DNA of 64,000 nt from JAAYUJ01 sp963698165 (GTDB taxonomy: Bacteria; Desulfobacterota; Syntrophobacteria; Syntrophobacterales; Syntrophobacteraceae). The notes under the pieces are model-generated. The model was not told the DNA's origin, did no database searches, and saw only the letters and a program-made list of their open reading frames with translations. Below, in pieces: positions 44,034 to 52,523 of this stretch. Positions within the stretch are counted from its first letter, which is position 1. The number at the start of each line of letters is the position of its first letter. Where the stretch lies: the NCBI GenBank assembly GCA_963698165.1, contig CAVOPT010000010.1, forward strand, positions 248,001-312,000. Reading direction: 5' to 3'. A program made the position numbers and the translations under genes.

Positions 44034-45671
44034 TCAGATCTTGAGCCCCGCCTTTCTCAGGCCGTTCAGCGTCGCTTCGACCAGTGAAGGAGTCTTGACG
44101 AACACGCCGATCAGCTGGACTCCATAAGTGGGGAAGTCCGGCCGCAACGCGAGCAGCCTCTCAAGCTCAGCTTGGGCCTCCAGCTCCCTCCCCAATTGGC
44201 CCAGGGCTGCGGCCTGCAGAAGGGGGTCCCAGAAGAGCTGGGGCATGTTGAATTGCCTGGCCTCTCCAAGCGCTTCCGGGTACCTTCCATGCCGATAGCA
44301 GTTGAAATACGGTGCGAGACGATACCAGCCCGGGAAGTGGGGGTTCAGCTGAATCCCCTTTTCCAGCAGGGCAAGACCATGTTCCCAATCCCCATACAGC
44401 GCCCTCAACCACCCTATAGTAGCGACAATGGCGGGATTGTTGGGATTGAGGGCAACGGTTGCCTCGGCCTCCCGAAAGAAGCTGTCCCTTTTGTTCTGCA
44501 TAAAGAGAACCGTGGTCAAAATGGTACGAGCCAGTTGGTTCCCGGGATCCAGAGAGACCCCTTTGCGGGCCATGGCCATGGCCGTCTCAAGGGATGTATT
44601 CTCCTGAGAGTATCCCAAAGCATACTTATGGGCATAAAGGTTCGCGAGAAGGCACCAGGCAAGGCCGCTCTCCGGTTCGTTGGCGACAGCGTCTTCCAGT
44701 GCCTTGAATGCTGCAGCAAAGGTCTCCGGAGATAAAGATCTGTGATGATGGTAGTACCTGAATAATGCGTCGTAAGTGGTCAGACTCTCGGGAGGTTTGC
44801 TTTGATATTCCCTGGACAGCTTTGTGGAGATGACTCCATACACGTCACCGATCTTCCCCGCTACCCTACTGGCGATATCTTCCTGCAAGGAGATGAGGCT
44901 CTCAGCTCTCAGCTTGCGCCGGTATTGCTCCCCCCAGATTTGCATCCCAGTCGTGGTGTCGATCAATCGAACTGAGATTTTTATGTCGTTGGTCTCCCTG
45001 CGCAGCCCTCCCTCCACAAGAAACCGAACTCCCAACCTGTGGCCCAGTTCCCTGGCGCTGGCCTCCTTTCCCTTCATCTGAATGGTGGAGTGACTGGCGA
45101 CAACACTGAGGCCCTGGAACCGTGCAAGCTCATGGGTCAACTCCTCGGTCAAACCATCGCAAAAGTACTCATGTTTTGGGCTGCCCGTCAGGTTGACCAG
45201 AGGCATGACGGCCACCGTTGGTCCATGCGGTTCGGAGGGTGGTGTGCCTATTTCCCGCTCGGGCCGGGATTCTCTCTTGCGCGATTCAACTGCGCTGGGA
45301 TGGTGGAACGTCGGCACGTAGGTTCCCTTGGGAATTTCGATCCTCGCCGGGTCGTGGCCACCTCGGGACGCATAATAACGATCCAGTGCCCGACGAAGTC
45401 GCCCCGCGTGGATGCGTACAATAGAGTCTTTGAACCCGGTAAAGCTCTTGCTCCGGCCAAACACCTCGACGGCCACCGTGTATTCCTTGACCTCATGACC
45501 TCGCCCGGCCAGAACTTTCTCCACAACGCAGGAGAGAAAGTTTCGCAGGACAGGGCTCCCGGCAAACTCCGGACTTGCGAGGACCCTTGCGAGTTGACCT
45601 CTTATGGTTTCCTCGGAGAACCCCATATCTCCAGTCGGGGCAGTTGGGAGGGGGGGGCGCTTTGGACTCAT
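44034..45671 (-). CDS. TolB/FlgO-like and TPR regulatory protein
   Basis: 545 residues from ATG 45671 with AAGGA 6 bases upstream. The N-terminal part (about residues 15-110) carries FLSCVVEKVLAGRGHEVKEY, FGRSKSFTGFKDSIVRIHAG and RIEIPKGTYVPTF, a module seen in front of adenylate-cyclase-like and TPR regulators. A TolB/FlgO-type domain follows (AVMPLVNLTGSPKHEYFCDG, LVEGGLRRETNDIKISVRLI), then about five TPR-like repeats. There is no cyclase domain and no membrane segment. Role unknown, probably a signalling or scaffold protein. Confidence 0.78.
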   Translation of the reverse strand: MSPKRPPLPTAPTGDMGFSEETIRGQLARVLASPEFAGSPVLRNFLSCVVEKVLAGRGHEVKEYTVAVEVFGRSKSFTGFKDSIVRIHAGRLRRALDRYYASRGGHDPARIEIPKGTYVPTFHHPSAVESRKRESRPEREIGTPPSEPHGPTVAVMPLVNLTGSPKHEYFCDGLTEELTHELARFQGLSVVASHSTIQMKGKEASARELGHRLGVRFLVEGGLRRETNDIKISVRLIDTTTGMQIWGEQYRRKLRAESLISLQEDIASRVAGKIGDVYGVISTKLSREYQSKPPESLTTYDALFRYYHHHRSLSPETFAAAFKALEDAVANEPESGLAWCLLANLYAHKYALGYSQENTSLETAMAMARKGVSLDPGNQLARTILTTVLFMQNKRDSFFREAEATVALNPNNPAIVATIGWLRALYGDWEHGLALLEKGIQLNPHFPGWYRLAPYFNCYRHGRYPEALGEARQFNMPQLFWDPLLQAAALGQLGRELEAQAELERLLALRPDFPTYGVQLIGVFVKTPSLVEATLNGLRKAGLKI

Positions 45672-45756
45672 TGGTAATCCTTGCTGAGAAGAATCAAACC
45701 TTCCAGTTTCCACAGCATGTCAAAGGCATGTGGAGGTTCAGATCTGCACTGATATT

Positions 45757-45832
45757 TAACCGTTAAATACCCCTTTAACATACAAATTGAAAGAGCTACC
45801 AGTGTATCTTATATAGTTGGGAAGCACGAAAT
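45757..45832. repeat. 77-bp repeat, copy 1 (ends TTAACCGTTAAATACC / GAAGCACGAAAT)
   Basis: Recurs at 47608-47684 at the same length with about 75% identity; the two ends are the best-conserved parts. The left end contains the near-palindrome ATTTAACCGTTAAAT. It directly precedes a 5'-truncated gene fragment, as does copy 2. Confidence 0.6.
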
Positions 45833-45842
45833 TAAGAAAAAA

Positions 45843-46076
45843 TGGCATGGGCAGTTCCCGGGGGCTTACGGTCAGGCGGGCGTCGGTTACTCTCTCACCA
45901 ACGTGGGACAGGGGCATCTCTGGCTTCAGAACTCAAACGGCGTTCAGCTGGGTCTCAAGACCAGCAAGCAGGGTGTCGGTTTGACCACGGGCACAGACGG
46001 TGTTGCTATCAGGACGGAGGTGCGGCTCTCGGCTTGTCATGTCTTAATCCGGGACACAATTTCAAACCCTTCTTGA
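45843..46076 (+). pseudogene. 5'-truncated fragment of an exported or cell-surface protein
   Basis: A stop-free frame without a start codon translates as FPGAYGQAGVGYSLTNVGQG, then LWLQNSNGVQLGLKTSKQGV and GLTTGTDGVAIRTE, ending at TGA 46074. The Gly-rich strand pattern resembles the C-terminal end of small bacterial proteins with a repeated beta fold. Nothing coding precedes it; the 77-bp repeat abuts its left end. I do not know the family. It appears to be the 3' remnant of a gene whose front was lost. Confidence 0.45.
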
Positions 46077-46091
46077 AAAGAAAGGAAGAAG

Positions 46092-46505
46092 ATGAAGAAA
46101 AAAATGTTGTTGGCAATGTTCTGTGTGGCGGTGATGGCCCTGACGGGGAATGCCCTGGCACAGCCGAAAATGCCTCCAGTGGCAGGTGCTACGACAGAGG
46201 CCATCGGGGTTTCGACGGATGAGTTGGTGGTCGTGACAAAAGGCTGGAGTGTCAAGAAGAAGATCATGGGAAAAGAGGTCTACAACGACAAGAATGAGAA
46301 GGTTGGAACCGTGGATGACCTCATCGTTTCCCCTGACAAGGCCGTTTCGTTTGCCATCATTGGGGCGGGCGGCTTCCTCGGGATCAAGAAACACGACGTG
46401 GCGGTTCGCGTCAATCAGTTCAAGATGCAGGACGGCAAGATCATCTTACCGGGGGCAACCAAAGACATTATCAAAGCAATGCCTGCCTTCGAGTATGCCC
46501 CATAA
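46092..46505 (+). CDS. Exported PRC-barrel domain protein
   Basis: 137 residues. Signal peptide residues 1-23 (KKKMLLAMFCVAVMALTGNA, then LAQ). The mature part has a PRC-barrel pattern: KKIMGKEVYNDKNEKVGTVD, DLIVSPDKAVSFAIIGAGGF, GIKKHDVAVRVNQFKMQDGK. PRC-barrels bind partner proteins or RNA; secreted versions are poorly understood. AAGAAGATGAAG-like purines precede the ATG. Confidence 0.87.
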   Translation: MKKKMLLAMFCVAVMALTGNALAQPKMPPVAGATTEAIGVSTDELVVVTKGWSVKKKIMGKEVYNDKNEKVGTVDDLIVSPDKAVSFAIIGAGGFLGIKKHDVAVRVNQFKMQDGKIILPGATKDIIKAMPAFEYAP

Positions 46506-46553
46506 AGGGGAAACAGACAGATAAAGACATGAGGGGATTCTTCGCGAGGTGAA

Positions 46554-47513
46554 ATGGCCGAACATTGCTCCCGAGAATGGTCGAATGTTGTTTCGGAGAT
46601 GAGGTATCTTTTAAAGTTTTTGCTTTTCGCGTGCACAGTCATGACAGGTGTGTCCACCGCGCGTGCACAGGACGTCGAGCCACGCGCCTACTCCAATGCC
46701 CCGGTTGGGGTGAACTTCCTGATCGTGGGCTATGCCTACACCCAAGGCGGCCTGGCTTTCGACTCGTCCCTGCCCGTGAAGAATCCGCAGCTCAAGACGT
46801 ACAACGCGGTCCTCGCCTACGCGCGGGTCCTTGACTTGTGGGGCAAATCCGCCAAGTTCGACGTCATCGTGCCCTATACCTGGATGGGCGGATCGGCGGA
46901 TTTCGCGGGCCAGACGATCCATCGCGAGGTCGACGGTCTCGCCGATACCAGGTTCCGACTATCGGTCAACCTTTACGGTGCGCCCGCGCTTACGTTGAAG
47001 GAATTCGCAGATTACAAGCAGGACCTGATCATCGGCGCGAGCCTGCAGGTGTCGATGCCTTCGGGCCAGTACGACGACAGCCGGCTGGTCAACATCGGCA
47101 CCAACCGCTGGTCGTTCAAGCCTGAGGTGGGTGTTTCCAAGGCAGTGGGTCCGTTGACGCTGGAGGTCGCCGCTGCGGCAAATCTCTACACTGACAACAA
47201 CGATTTCTTCGGCGGCAACACGCGCTCGCAGGACCCGCTCTATTTGATACAGGGGCATGTGATTTACAGCTTCCGCCGGGGCATTTGGGCTTCGTTGGAT
47301 GGCACTTACCTCACAGGTGGCAGCACGACAATCAGTGGCGAGCGGAGGGACGATCTTCAGCAGAACTGGCGTGTGGGCGGCACCCTAGCGTTTCCCGTGA
47401 ACGCCCGCAACTCCATAAAGCTCTACGCGAGCAGCGGGGTGTCGGCACGCACCGGAAACAATTACGACCTGATCGGGATAGCTTGGCAATACCGCTGGGG
47501 CAGCGGACTTTGA
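46554..47513 (+). CDS. SphA/phenol-degradation-type outer-membrane protein
   Basis: 319 residues from ATG 46554 (GAGGTG upstream); ATG 46599 is an alternative. A signal peptide ends near VSTARA/QDVEP. The rest is an amphipathic beta-strand protein of the Phenol_MetA_deg/SphA transporter family: VGVNFLIVGYAYTQGGLAFD, then SAKFDVIVPYTWMGGSADF, and it ends in an aromatic strand (YRWGSGL). Family members form outer-membrane channels for hydrophobic or aromatic compounds. It is a distant paralogue of the 57655-58632 gene. Confidence 0.82.
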   Translation: MAEHCSREWSNVVSEMRYLLKFLLFACTVMTGVSTARAQDVEPRAYSNAPVGVNFLIVGYAYTQGGLAFDSSLPVKNPQLKTYNAVLAYARVLDLWGKSAKFDVIVPYTWMGGSADFAGQTIHREVDGLADTRFRLSVNLYGAPALTLKEFADYKQDLIIGASLQVSMPSGQYDDSRLVNIGTNRWSFKPEVGVSKAVGPLTLEVAAAANLYTDNNDFFGGNTRSQDPLYLIQGHVIYSFRRGIWASLDGTYLTGGSTTISGERRDDLQQNWRVGGTLAFPVNARNSIKLYASSGVSARTGNNYDLIGIAWQYRWGSGL

Positions 47514-47607
47514 CACATGGTTGTTGCTATACTCCAGTTACTGAGGAGCGCACGCAACAAACTTTCAATATCGCGTGGGCATTCCCTCCGCTGCCAGCAA
47601 CTTGCGT

Positions 47608-47684
47608 TTAACCGTTAAATACCTCTGCAACCTACAAGTTGTAGGAAGCACCAATATACACTACAGCCTCTCGAAGCACGAAAT
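47608..47684. repeat. 77-bp repeat, copy 2
   Basis: Second copy of the repeat at 45757-45832, with conserved left end TTAACCGTTAAATACC and right end GAAGCACGAAAT. It abuts the truncated SphA-type fragment at 47696. Confidence 0.6.
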
Positions 47685-47695
47685 CCAAGAACCAG

Positions 47696-47975
47696 CCTGA
47701 CCGTCGCCGAGCACCTGCCCCTGTCCAAGTGCGGGTACATCGGAATCGGCTTCAACGCCTTTTACTGGAAGCAGTTCACCGGCGACAGCGGCTCCGGTGC
47801 GGTGCTCGGTTCCTTCGAAGGCCGCACCCAGGGCATTGGACCGGTTGTCTCCTATATATCTCCGCCCATTTGCGGCCACACTTTCTCAGCCGAGGTGAAG
47901 TGGCTCCCCGAGATCGACGTCAACAAACGCCTCGAAGGCGATTACGTCTGGTTCAAGGCGGCAATGGCCTTCTAG
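47696..47975 (+). pseudogene. Truncated duplicate of the 3' end of the SphA-like gene at 57655-58632
   Basis: From 47696 the DNA matches 58353-58635 base for base with about six differences in 283 positions, without gaps, ending at the stop codon. The translation (LTVAEHLPLSKCGYIGIGFN and onwards to DVNKRLEGDYVWFKAAMAF) is the C-terminal third of that outer-membrane protein. There is no start codon or signal peptide, so it is a non-functional recent copy. The match stops a few bases after the stop codon. Confidence 0.85.
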
Positions 47976-48112
47976 GGGCTGTGGATGTGCTCCTGCCACC
48001 CCTTTCTGGACGAGTCAAGGCAAAGCGGCGTGAAGCACCCTAAAAGGGGCGTCGCGACGGATCAAGGCAACCAGAAACCAATTCAAACCAAATGATAAGG
48101 AGAGAGTACATC

Positions 48113-48901
48113 ATGAAGACAAGAGGTGTTCACTTCGCAATGCTGGCGTCTGTCCTGGTGGTAGCCATTACGGCGGCGCCGGCCAGGGCCCAGCCGCAGG
48201 GAAACGATGCCAAGTCCATCCTTAAGGCAATGTCCGACTATCTGAGCAGTCAGAAGAACATCGAGCTCACATTTGACAGCGACATCGAAATCATCACGCC
48301 AGAATTGGAGAAAATCCAGTTCACCAATTCGGGAGAGGCGCTCTTGAGCCGCCCGAACAAGCTGCGTGCACACCGGGTGGGCGGCTATGCGGATGTGGCG
48401 CTCTTCTTCGACGGCAAGACCGCGAGTGTCTACGGCAAGCACATCAACAGCTACGCGCAAGTCGATGCTCCGGGCACCGTGGACCATCTTATCGAGGCCC
48501 TGAGGGCGGGCCACGGTATCTCTCTGCCGTTCGCCGACCTCATCCTGTCGAACTGTTACAACGTCCTCGTTGCCGGGGTCAAGGAAGCCAAGCATATTGG
48601 CCGTGGTGTCATCGATGGGGTGGAATGCGAGCACCTCGCCTTTCGCAACTTCGACACCGACTGGCAGCTCTGGGTGGAGGTGGGCAAGAGGCCCATCCCG
48701 CGCAAGATGGTGATCACCAGCAAGACCCTGAACAGCGCACCACAGTATACTCTTCGCGTTAAAGGCTGGAAAACCGACGTCACGCCGGCAGGCAATGCAT
48801 TCGCGTTCACCCCGCCTGCCGGAGCGAAAAAGCTCAGCCCTGATGCCCTCGTCGAGTTGGACGAATTACCGCAAAGTGCAACGGAAGGAGGAACCCAATG
48901 A
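48113..48901 (+). CDS. DUF2092 exported protein
   Basis: 262 residues from ATG 48113 (AAGGAG about 10 bases upstream). Signal peptide about residues 1-27 (AAPARA). DUF2092 features include the start DAKSILKAMSDYLSSQKNIE, ALLSRPNKLRAHRVGGYADV, YDGK-like FFDGKTASVY, and the later LAFRNFDTDWQLWVEVGKRP. The fold resembles the LolA/LppX lipid-carrier type. It overlaps the small Gly-rich protein gene by 4 bp. Confidence 0.85.
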   Translation: MKTRGVHFAMLASVLVVAITAAPARAQPQGNDAKSILKAMSDYLSSQKNIELTFDSDIEIITPELEKIQFTNSGEALLSRPNKLRAHRVGGYADVALFFDGKTASVYGKHINSYAQVDAPGTVDHLIEALRAGHGISLPFADLILSNCYNVLVAGVKEAKHIGRGVIDGVECEHLAFRNFDTDWQLWVEVGKRPIPRKMVITSKTLNSAPQYTLRVKGWKTDVTPAGNAFAFTPPAGAKKLSPDALVELDELPQSATEGGTQ

Positions 48902-49188
48902 AACACATTCTACTCAAGGTTGCGCTCATGCTTAGCCTTGCTGCCGTCGTATGGGCCTGGAATGGCGAGTTCCGGCCTACGTCTCACGAAAATATGATTG
49001 CCACCGCGGAAGCGATCATTGGCAGGCCGGCGACGCCGGTCAGCTATGCCGGCGTCGCCCGTCGCTCCACCGTCGGGGCTGGGGCGCCGGGTGTCGGTGT
49101 CACGCGCGGCGTCGGGGTTGGAGCGCCGGGTGTGGGAGCTGCACCCATGAACCGAGGCGGACCCGTGAACAGAGTTGGGGTGCGCTGA
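48898..49188 (+). CDS. Small exported Gly/Val-rich protein
   Basis: 96 residues, ATGA overlap with the DUF2092 gene, so translated together. A signal-like helix (residues 1-20) is followed by PVSYAGVARRSTVGAGAPG and a Gly/Val/Pro-rich tail. Small proteins of this type with an AGVARR motif follow DUF2092 genes elsewhere as I recall, but no function is known. Confidence 0.72.
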   Translation: MKHILLKVALMLSLAAVVWAWNGEFRPTSHENMIATAEAIIGRPATPVSYAGVARRSTVGAGAPGVGVTRGVGVGAPGVGAAPMNRGGPVNRVGVR

Positions 49189-49232
49189 ACGCCGAGGCTG
49201 CTCTGAGTAAAGGCCCACTCGATAGAGTGACC

Positions 49233-49393
49233 CCCAAATTGAGCGATTCTCCGACAGTTCGTAGCAAGAGTGCTGTGTGATCAACCGCTTCACCCTCACC
49301 CAACCTCTCCCATCAAGGGAGAGGAGTACCCTTGTGATTCCCCTCCCCTGGCGGGAGGGGCGAGGGGAGGGGGAGCAAATCGCTCAGATTGGG
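49233..49393. repeat. Palindromic MITE-like element, copy E3 (type 2 interior)
   Basis: 161 bp bounded by CCCAAATTGAGCGATT and AAATCGCTCAGATTGGG, ends related to those of E1/E2. The interior is different: CTCTCCC...GGGAGAGG and CCCCTCCCC...GGAGGGGC hairpins. The inverted partner lies at 61506-61667 (about 83% identical). Confidence 0.8.
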
Positions 49394-49410
49394 TGACCCA
49401 TAGATCAGTC

Positions 49411-49476
49411 GTCATTCCGGGCTCGACCCGGAATCCAGGAATAGTCTCTGGGCCCCGGCTTTCGCCGGGGTGACAA
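49411..49476. repeat. Dispersed extragenic palindromic repeat
   Basis: GTCATTCCGGGCTCGACCCG... followed by GGCCCCGGCTTTCGCCGGGG. Each half is a hairpin. Related fragments occur near 42730-42756 and 56793. This type is widespread in Proteobacteria-like genomes. Confidence 0.65.
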
Positions 49477-49684
49477 TGTTTGGAGGGAATTCGGACACGT
49501 TTTCTGTGCAGTTGTGCTGAGTTCCCGCCCGAGGCCACGAAGCGGCCCATGGATGCCCAACGCAACAAGGTGAGAGAGGTGAATCATGAGGAACCCCGGG
49601 TGGCCTCTTGGATGGGCGTCTCGGGTAATCCCAGTGGTGCGCATGCATTGGCCGGTAACAAACCGCTCTATAAGGAAACCAAAC

Positions 49685-51646
49685 ATGAAGCGTTTGACGA
49701 TCCTTACCGCGATTCTCACAGCCGCGATGGTGGGCTGCCTTACCCTGCCGGCGTTCGCCGCCGAGGAGGAAGCGGTCACCGATCCCTGCGTCGGTACGGC
49801 CACCAAGGCGGACCTTGAGAAAGTTCACCCCACGAAGCCGCCTTACTCGCCTTATGCGGGCCGCAACTTCCCCACGCGGCCGTTTTTCGGGGATACCCAT
49901 CTGCACACCGCATTCTCCATGGACGCGGGCGCCTTCGGTGCGCGGCTCACGCCCCGCGATGCTTACCGATTCGCACGGGGAGAGGAGATAACCTCTAATA
50001 CCGGTCAGCCGGTCAAGCTGTCCCGGCCGCTCGATTTCCTCGTTGTGGCGGACCACTCGGACGGCTTCGGGTTCTTTCCGCAGTTGATGGGCGGCGATCC
50101 GGAGCTGCTGGCACAGCCGCAGGGCCGCAAGTGGTATGACCAGATCAAGGGCGGCCGCGGCGCAGAGGCGGCCATCGATATCATCCAGAGCTTTGGCAGG
50201 GGTCAGCTGCCCAAGGGATTCCCGCTTCCGGGGACGCGCGCCTATCGCTCGGCCTGGCAGGAGGTCATCAAGGCTGCAGAGGCATACAACGATCCGGGCA
50301 GGTTTACGGCCTTCATCGGGTTCGAATGGACCTCGAACACGGGCGGCAACAACCTGCACCGCAATGTCATCTTCCGCGAGAACGGCGCGAAAGCGAGCCT
50401 CGTCGAACCTTACACCACATTGAAACCGCTCGGCAGCGACAACCCCGAGGACTTGTGGAAATGGATGGCGGCCACGGAAGAAAAGACCGGCAGCGAAGTG
50501 CTGGCCATCGCCCACAACGGCAATCTGAGCAACGGCATCATGTTCCCCACCATCGAGGCCTTCGGCAAGAAGATCGACCGCAATTATGCGGAGACGCGCG
50601 CCAAGTGGGAGCGGCTCTACGAGGCCACCCAAACCAAGGGGACCAGCGAGGCGCATCCCTTCCTCTCTCCCAACGATGAATTCGCCAATTTCGAGATCTG
50701 GGACAAATCCAATCTGGACGGCACCGTTCCAAAGAAGAAGGACATGCTCGAATTCGAGTACGCACGGTCGGCACTGAAGAACGGCCTCGTGCTCGAAGCG
50801 AAGCTGGGTACCAACCCCTACAAGTTCGGCCTCATCGGCAGCAGCGATGCGCACACCGGCCTCGCCGCCATGGAGGAAGAGAACTTCTTCGGGAAGACCG
50901 CGCCGCAGGAGCCCAGCCCGGAGCGCATGACCAAGGCCTTCTTCAAGGATCCCAAGACCGGCATCACCGTCATGGACTGGGAGGTCTCCGCGTCCGGCTA
51001 CGCGGCCGTGTGGGCGACGGAGAACACGCGCGAGGCGATCTTCGACGCCATGCAGCGCCGCGAGACTTACGCCACCACCGGCACGCGCATGGCCGTACGC
51101 TTCTTCGGCGGCTGGGAGTTCGAGCCGGGTGATGCGAGAAACCGCATGCCCGCGGCCATCGGCTACACCAAAGGCGTCCCCATGGGCGGTGATCTGAGCG
51201 ACGCCCCGAAGGGCAAGTCGCCCACATTCATTGCCGCCGCGCTGAAGGACCCCATCGGCGCGAACCTCGACCGCATCCAGATCATCAAGGGCTGGGTGGA
51301 CAAGGATGGCAAGGTACAGGAGCGCATTGTCGATGTGGCCGTGTCCGGCGGACGCACCATCGAAGCGGACGGCCGCTGCAAGACGCCGGTCGGCAGCACG
51401 GTAGATGTGGAGAACGCCATGTGGACCAACACCATCGGCGCGCCGGAACTGATCGCCGTCTGGAAGGACCCGGATTTCGACCCGGCTCAGCGGGCGTTCT
51501 ACTACGTGCGCGTGATCGAAATCCCCACGCCGCGCTGGACCGCCTACGACGCGAAACGCCTCGGCGCGAAGCCTCTGCCGGGCAGTGCGATGACGCTGCA
51601 GGAGCGGGCTTACACGTCGCCCATCTGGTACACGCCGGCGAAGTAA
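49685..51646 (+). CDS. DUF3604 exported protein with PHP-like metal motifs
   Basis: 653 residues from ATG 49685 (AAGGAAA upstream). Signal peptide about 1-25 (possible Cys18). DUF3604 motifs are RPFFGDTHLHTAFSMDAGAF, LDFLVVADHSDGFGFF, VLAIAHNGNLSNG and LIGSSDAHTGLAAMEEE. The HLH, ADH, AHN and SSDAH elements form a PHP-type metal-binding centre, so the protein may be a metallohydrolase, but its substrate is unknown. It is followed 1 base later by a parvulin gene and then by three HupE/UreJ genes; the set looks like one transcription unit. Confidence 0.9.
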   Translation: MKRLTILTAILTAAMVGCLTLPAFAAEEEAVTDPCVGTATKADLEKVHPTKPPYSPYAGRNFPTRPFFGDTHLHTAFSMDAGAFGARLTPRDAYRFARGEEITSNTGQPVKLSRPLDFLVVADHSDGFGFFPQLMGGDPELLAQPQGRKWYDQIKGGRGAEAAIDIIQSFGRGQLPKGFPLPGTRAYRSAWQEVIKAAEAYNDPGRFTAFIGFEWTSNTGGNNLHRNVIFRENGAKASLVEPYTTLKPLGSDNPEDLWKWMAATEEKTGSEVLAIAHNGNLSNGIMFPTIEAFGKKIDRNYAETRAKWERLYEATQTKGTSEAHPFLSPNDEFANFEIWDKSNLDGTVPKKKDMLEFEYARSALKNGLVLEAKLGTNPYKFGLIGSSDAHTGLAAMEEENFFGKTAPQEPSPERMTKAFFKDPKTGITVMDWEVSASGYAAVWATENTREAIFDAMQRRETYATTGTRMAVRFFGGWEFEPGDARNRMPAAIGYTKGVPMGGDLSDAPKGKSPTFIAAALKDPIGANLDRIQIIKGWVDKDGKVQERIVDVAVSGGRTIEADGRCKTPVGSTVDVENAMWTNTIGAPELIAVWKDPDFDPAQRAFYYVRVIEIPTPRWTAYDAKRLGAKPLPGSAMTLQERAYTSPIWYTPAK

Positions 51647-51647
51647 C

Positions 51648-52523
51648 ATGAAGACACTCCTCAAAGAGCCACTGGTGCATTTCCTCCTGCTGGGGGCGGC
51701 ACTCTTTGCCGCTTTCGAGTGGATGTCGGGTGACTCCGTGCGCGAACCGGGGCGCATTGTCGTCACACAGGGCCGCATCGAGTCGCTGGCCATCGGGTTC
51801 ACTCGCACCTGGCAGCGGCCGCCAACCGAATCGGAGTTGCAGGGGCTGGTCCGCGAGTACATCCGCGAGGAAGTCTGTACTCGGGAGGCGGTCGCGCTGG
51901 GCTTGGATCGCGACGACAGCGTCATCCGTCGCCGCCTGCGGCAGAAACTGGAGTTCGTCACCGAGGACCTCGCCGCCCAGGGGGAGCCGACCGAAGAGGA
52001 CCTCCGCGCCTACCTGAAAGCGCATGCGAGCTCATTCCATGTGGAGCAGCGATTCACCTTCCAACATGTCTATCTCAACCCCATACAGCGGGGGGAATAT
52101 CTTGCACGTGACGTCGCACAACTTCTCGAGCAGTTGCGCCAGGCTGGCGGCAATGACGATGTCTCGGCGGTGGGCGATCCTTTCCTGCTCGATCACCGTT
52201 TCGATGCCATGCCGACCAGCGAAGCGTTGAAACTGTTCGGTGAGAAGTTCGCGTCAGCCTTAAGTCGACTCGCACCCGGTCAATGGCAGGGCCCGGTGGA
52301 ATCCGGCTACGGCGTGCACCTGGTCTTTATCAGCGAACGCAGCGAAGAACACACGCCCACACTTGAAGAAGTGCGCGACGCCGTCCGCCGCGACTGGGCC
52401 AATGCCAGGCGGACGGAAGCCAATGAAAAATTCTACGAAACGCTTCTCAAGCGTTACAGCGTGACCATCGAGCAACCCGATCCGGCGGAGAAGTCGACGA
52501 AACAGCTGGCGGAGGTGAAATGA
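51648..52523 (+). CDS. Parvulin-type peptidyl-prolyl isomerase (PpiC/SurA-like)
   Basis: 291 residues. An N-terminal membrane anchor (LVHFLLLGAALFAAFEW) precedes a SurA_N-like helical region (LVREYIREEVCTREAVALGL, DDSVIRRRLRQKLEFVTEDL) and a parvulin domain (about residues 130-245, FTFQHVYLNPIQRG, then PVESGYGVHLVFISER). Predicted periplasmic foldase attached to the inner membrane. Overlaps the next gene by 4 bp. It probably helps an exported partner fold, perhaps the DUF3604 protein. Confidence 0.85.
   Translation: MKTLLKEPLVHFLLLGAALFAAFEWMSGDSVREPGRIVVTQGRIESLAIGFTRTWQRPPTESELQGLVREYIREEVCTREAVALGLDRDDSVIRRRLRQKLEFVTEDLAAQGEPTEEDLRAYLKAHASSFHVEQRFTFQHVYLNPIQRGEYLARDVAQLLEQLRQAGGNDDVSAVGDPFLLDHRFDAMPTSEALKLFGEKFASALSRLAPGQWQGPVESGYGVHLVFISERSEEHTPTLEEVRDAVRRDWANARRTEANEKFYETLLKRYSVTIEQPDPAEKSTKQLAEVK

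Noticed and set aside
45754..45768. ATTTAACCGTTAAAT as an integron attC core
   Set aside because: It fits the core heptamers by chance but lacks the paired L-boxes and stem structure, and no integrase gene is present.
49412..51961. 849-codon minus-strand frame opposite the DUF3604 gene
   Set aside because: Antisense shadow of a well-supported gene; the translation has no recognisable domain.
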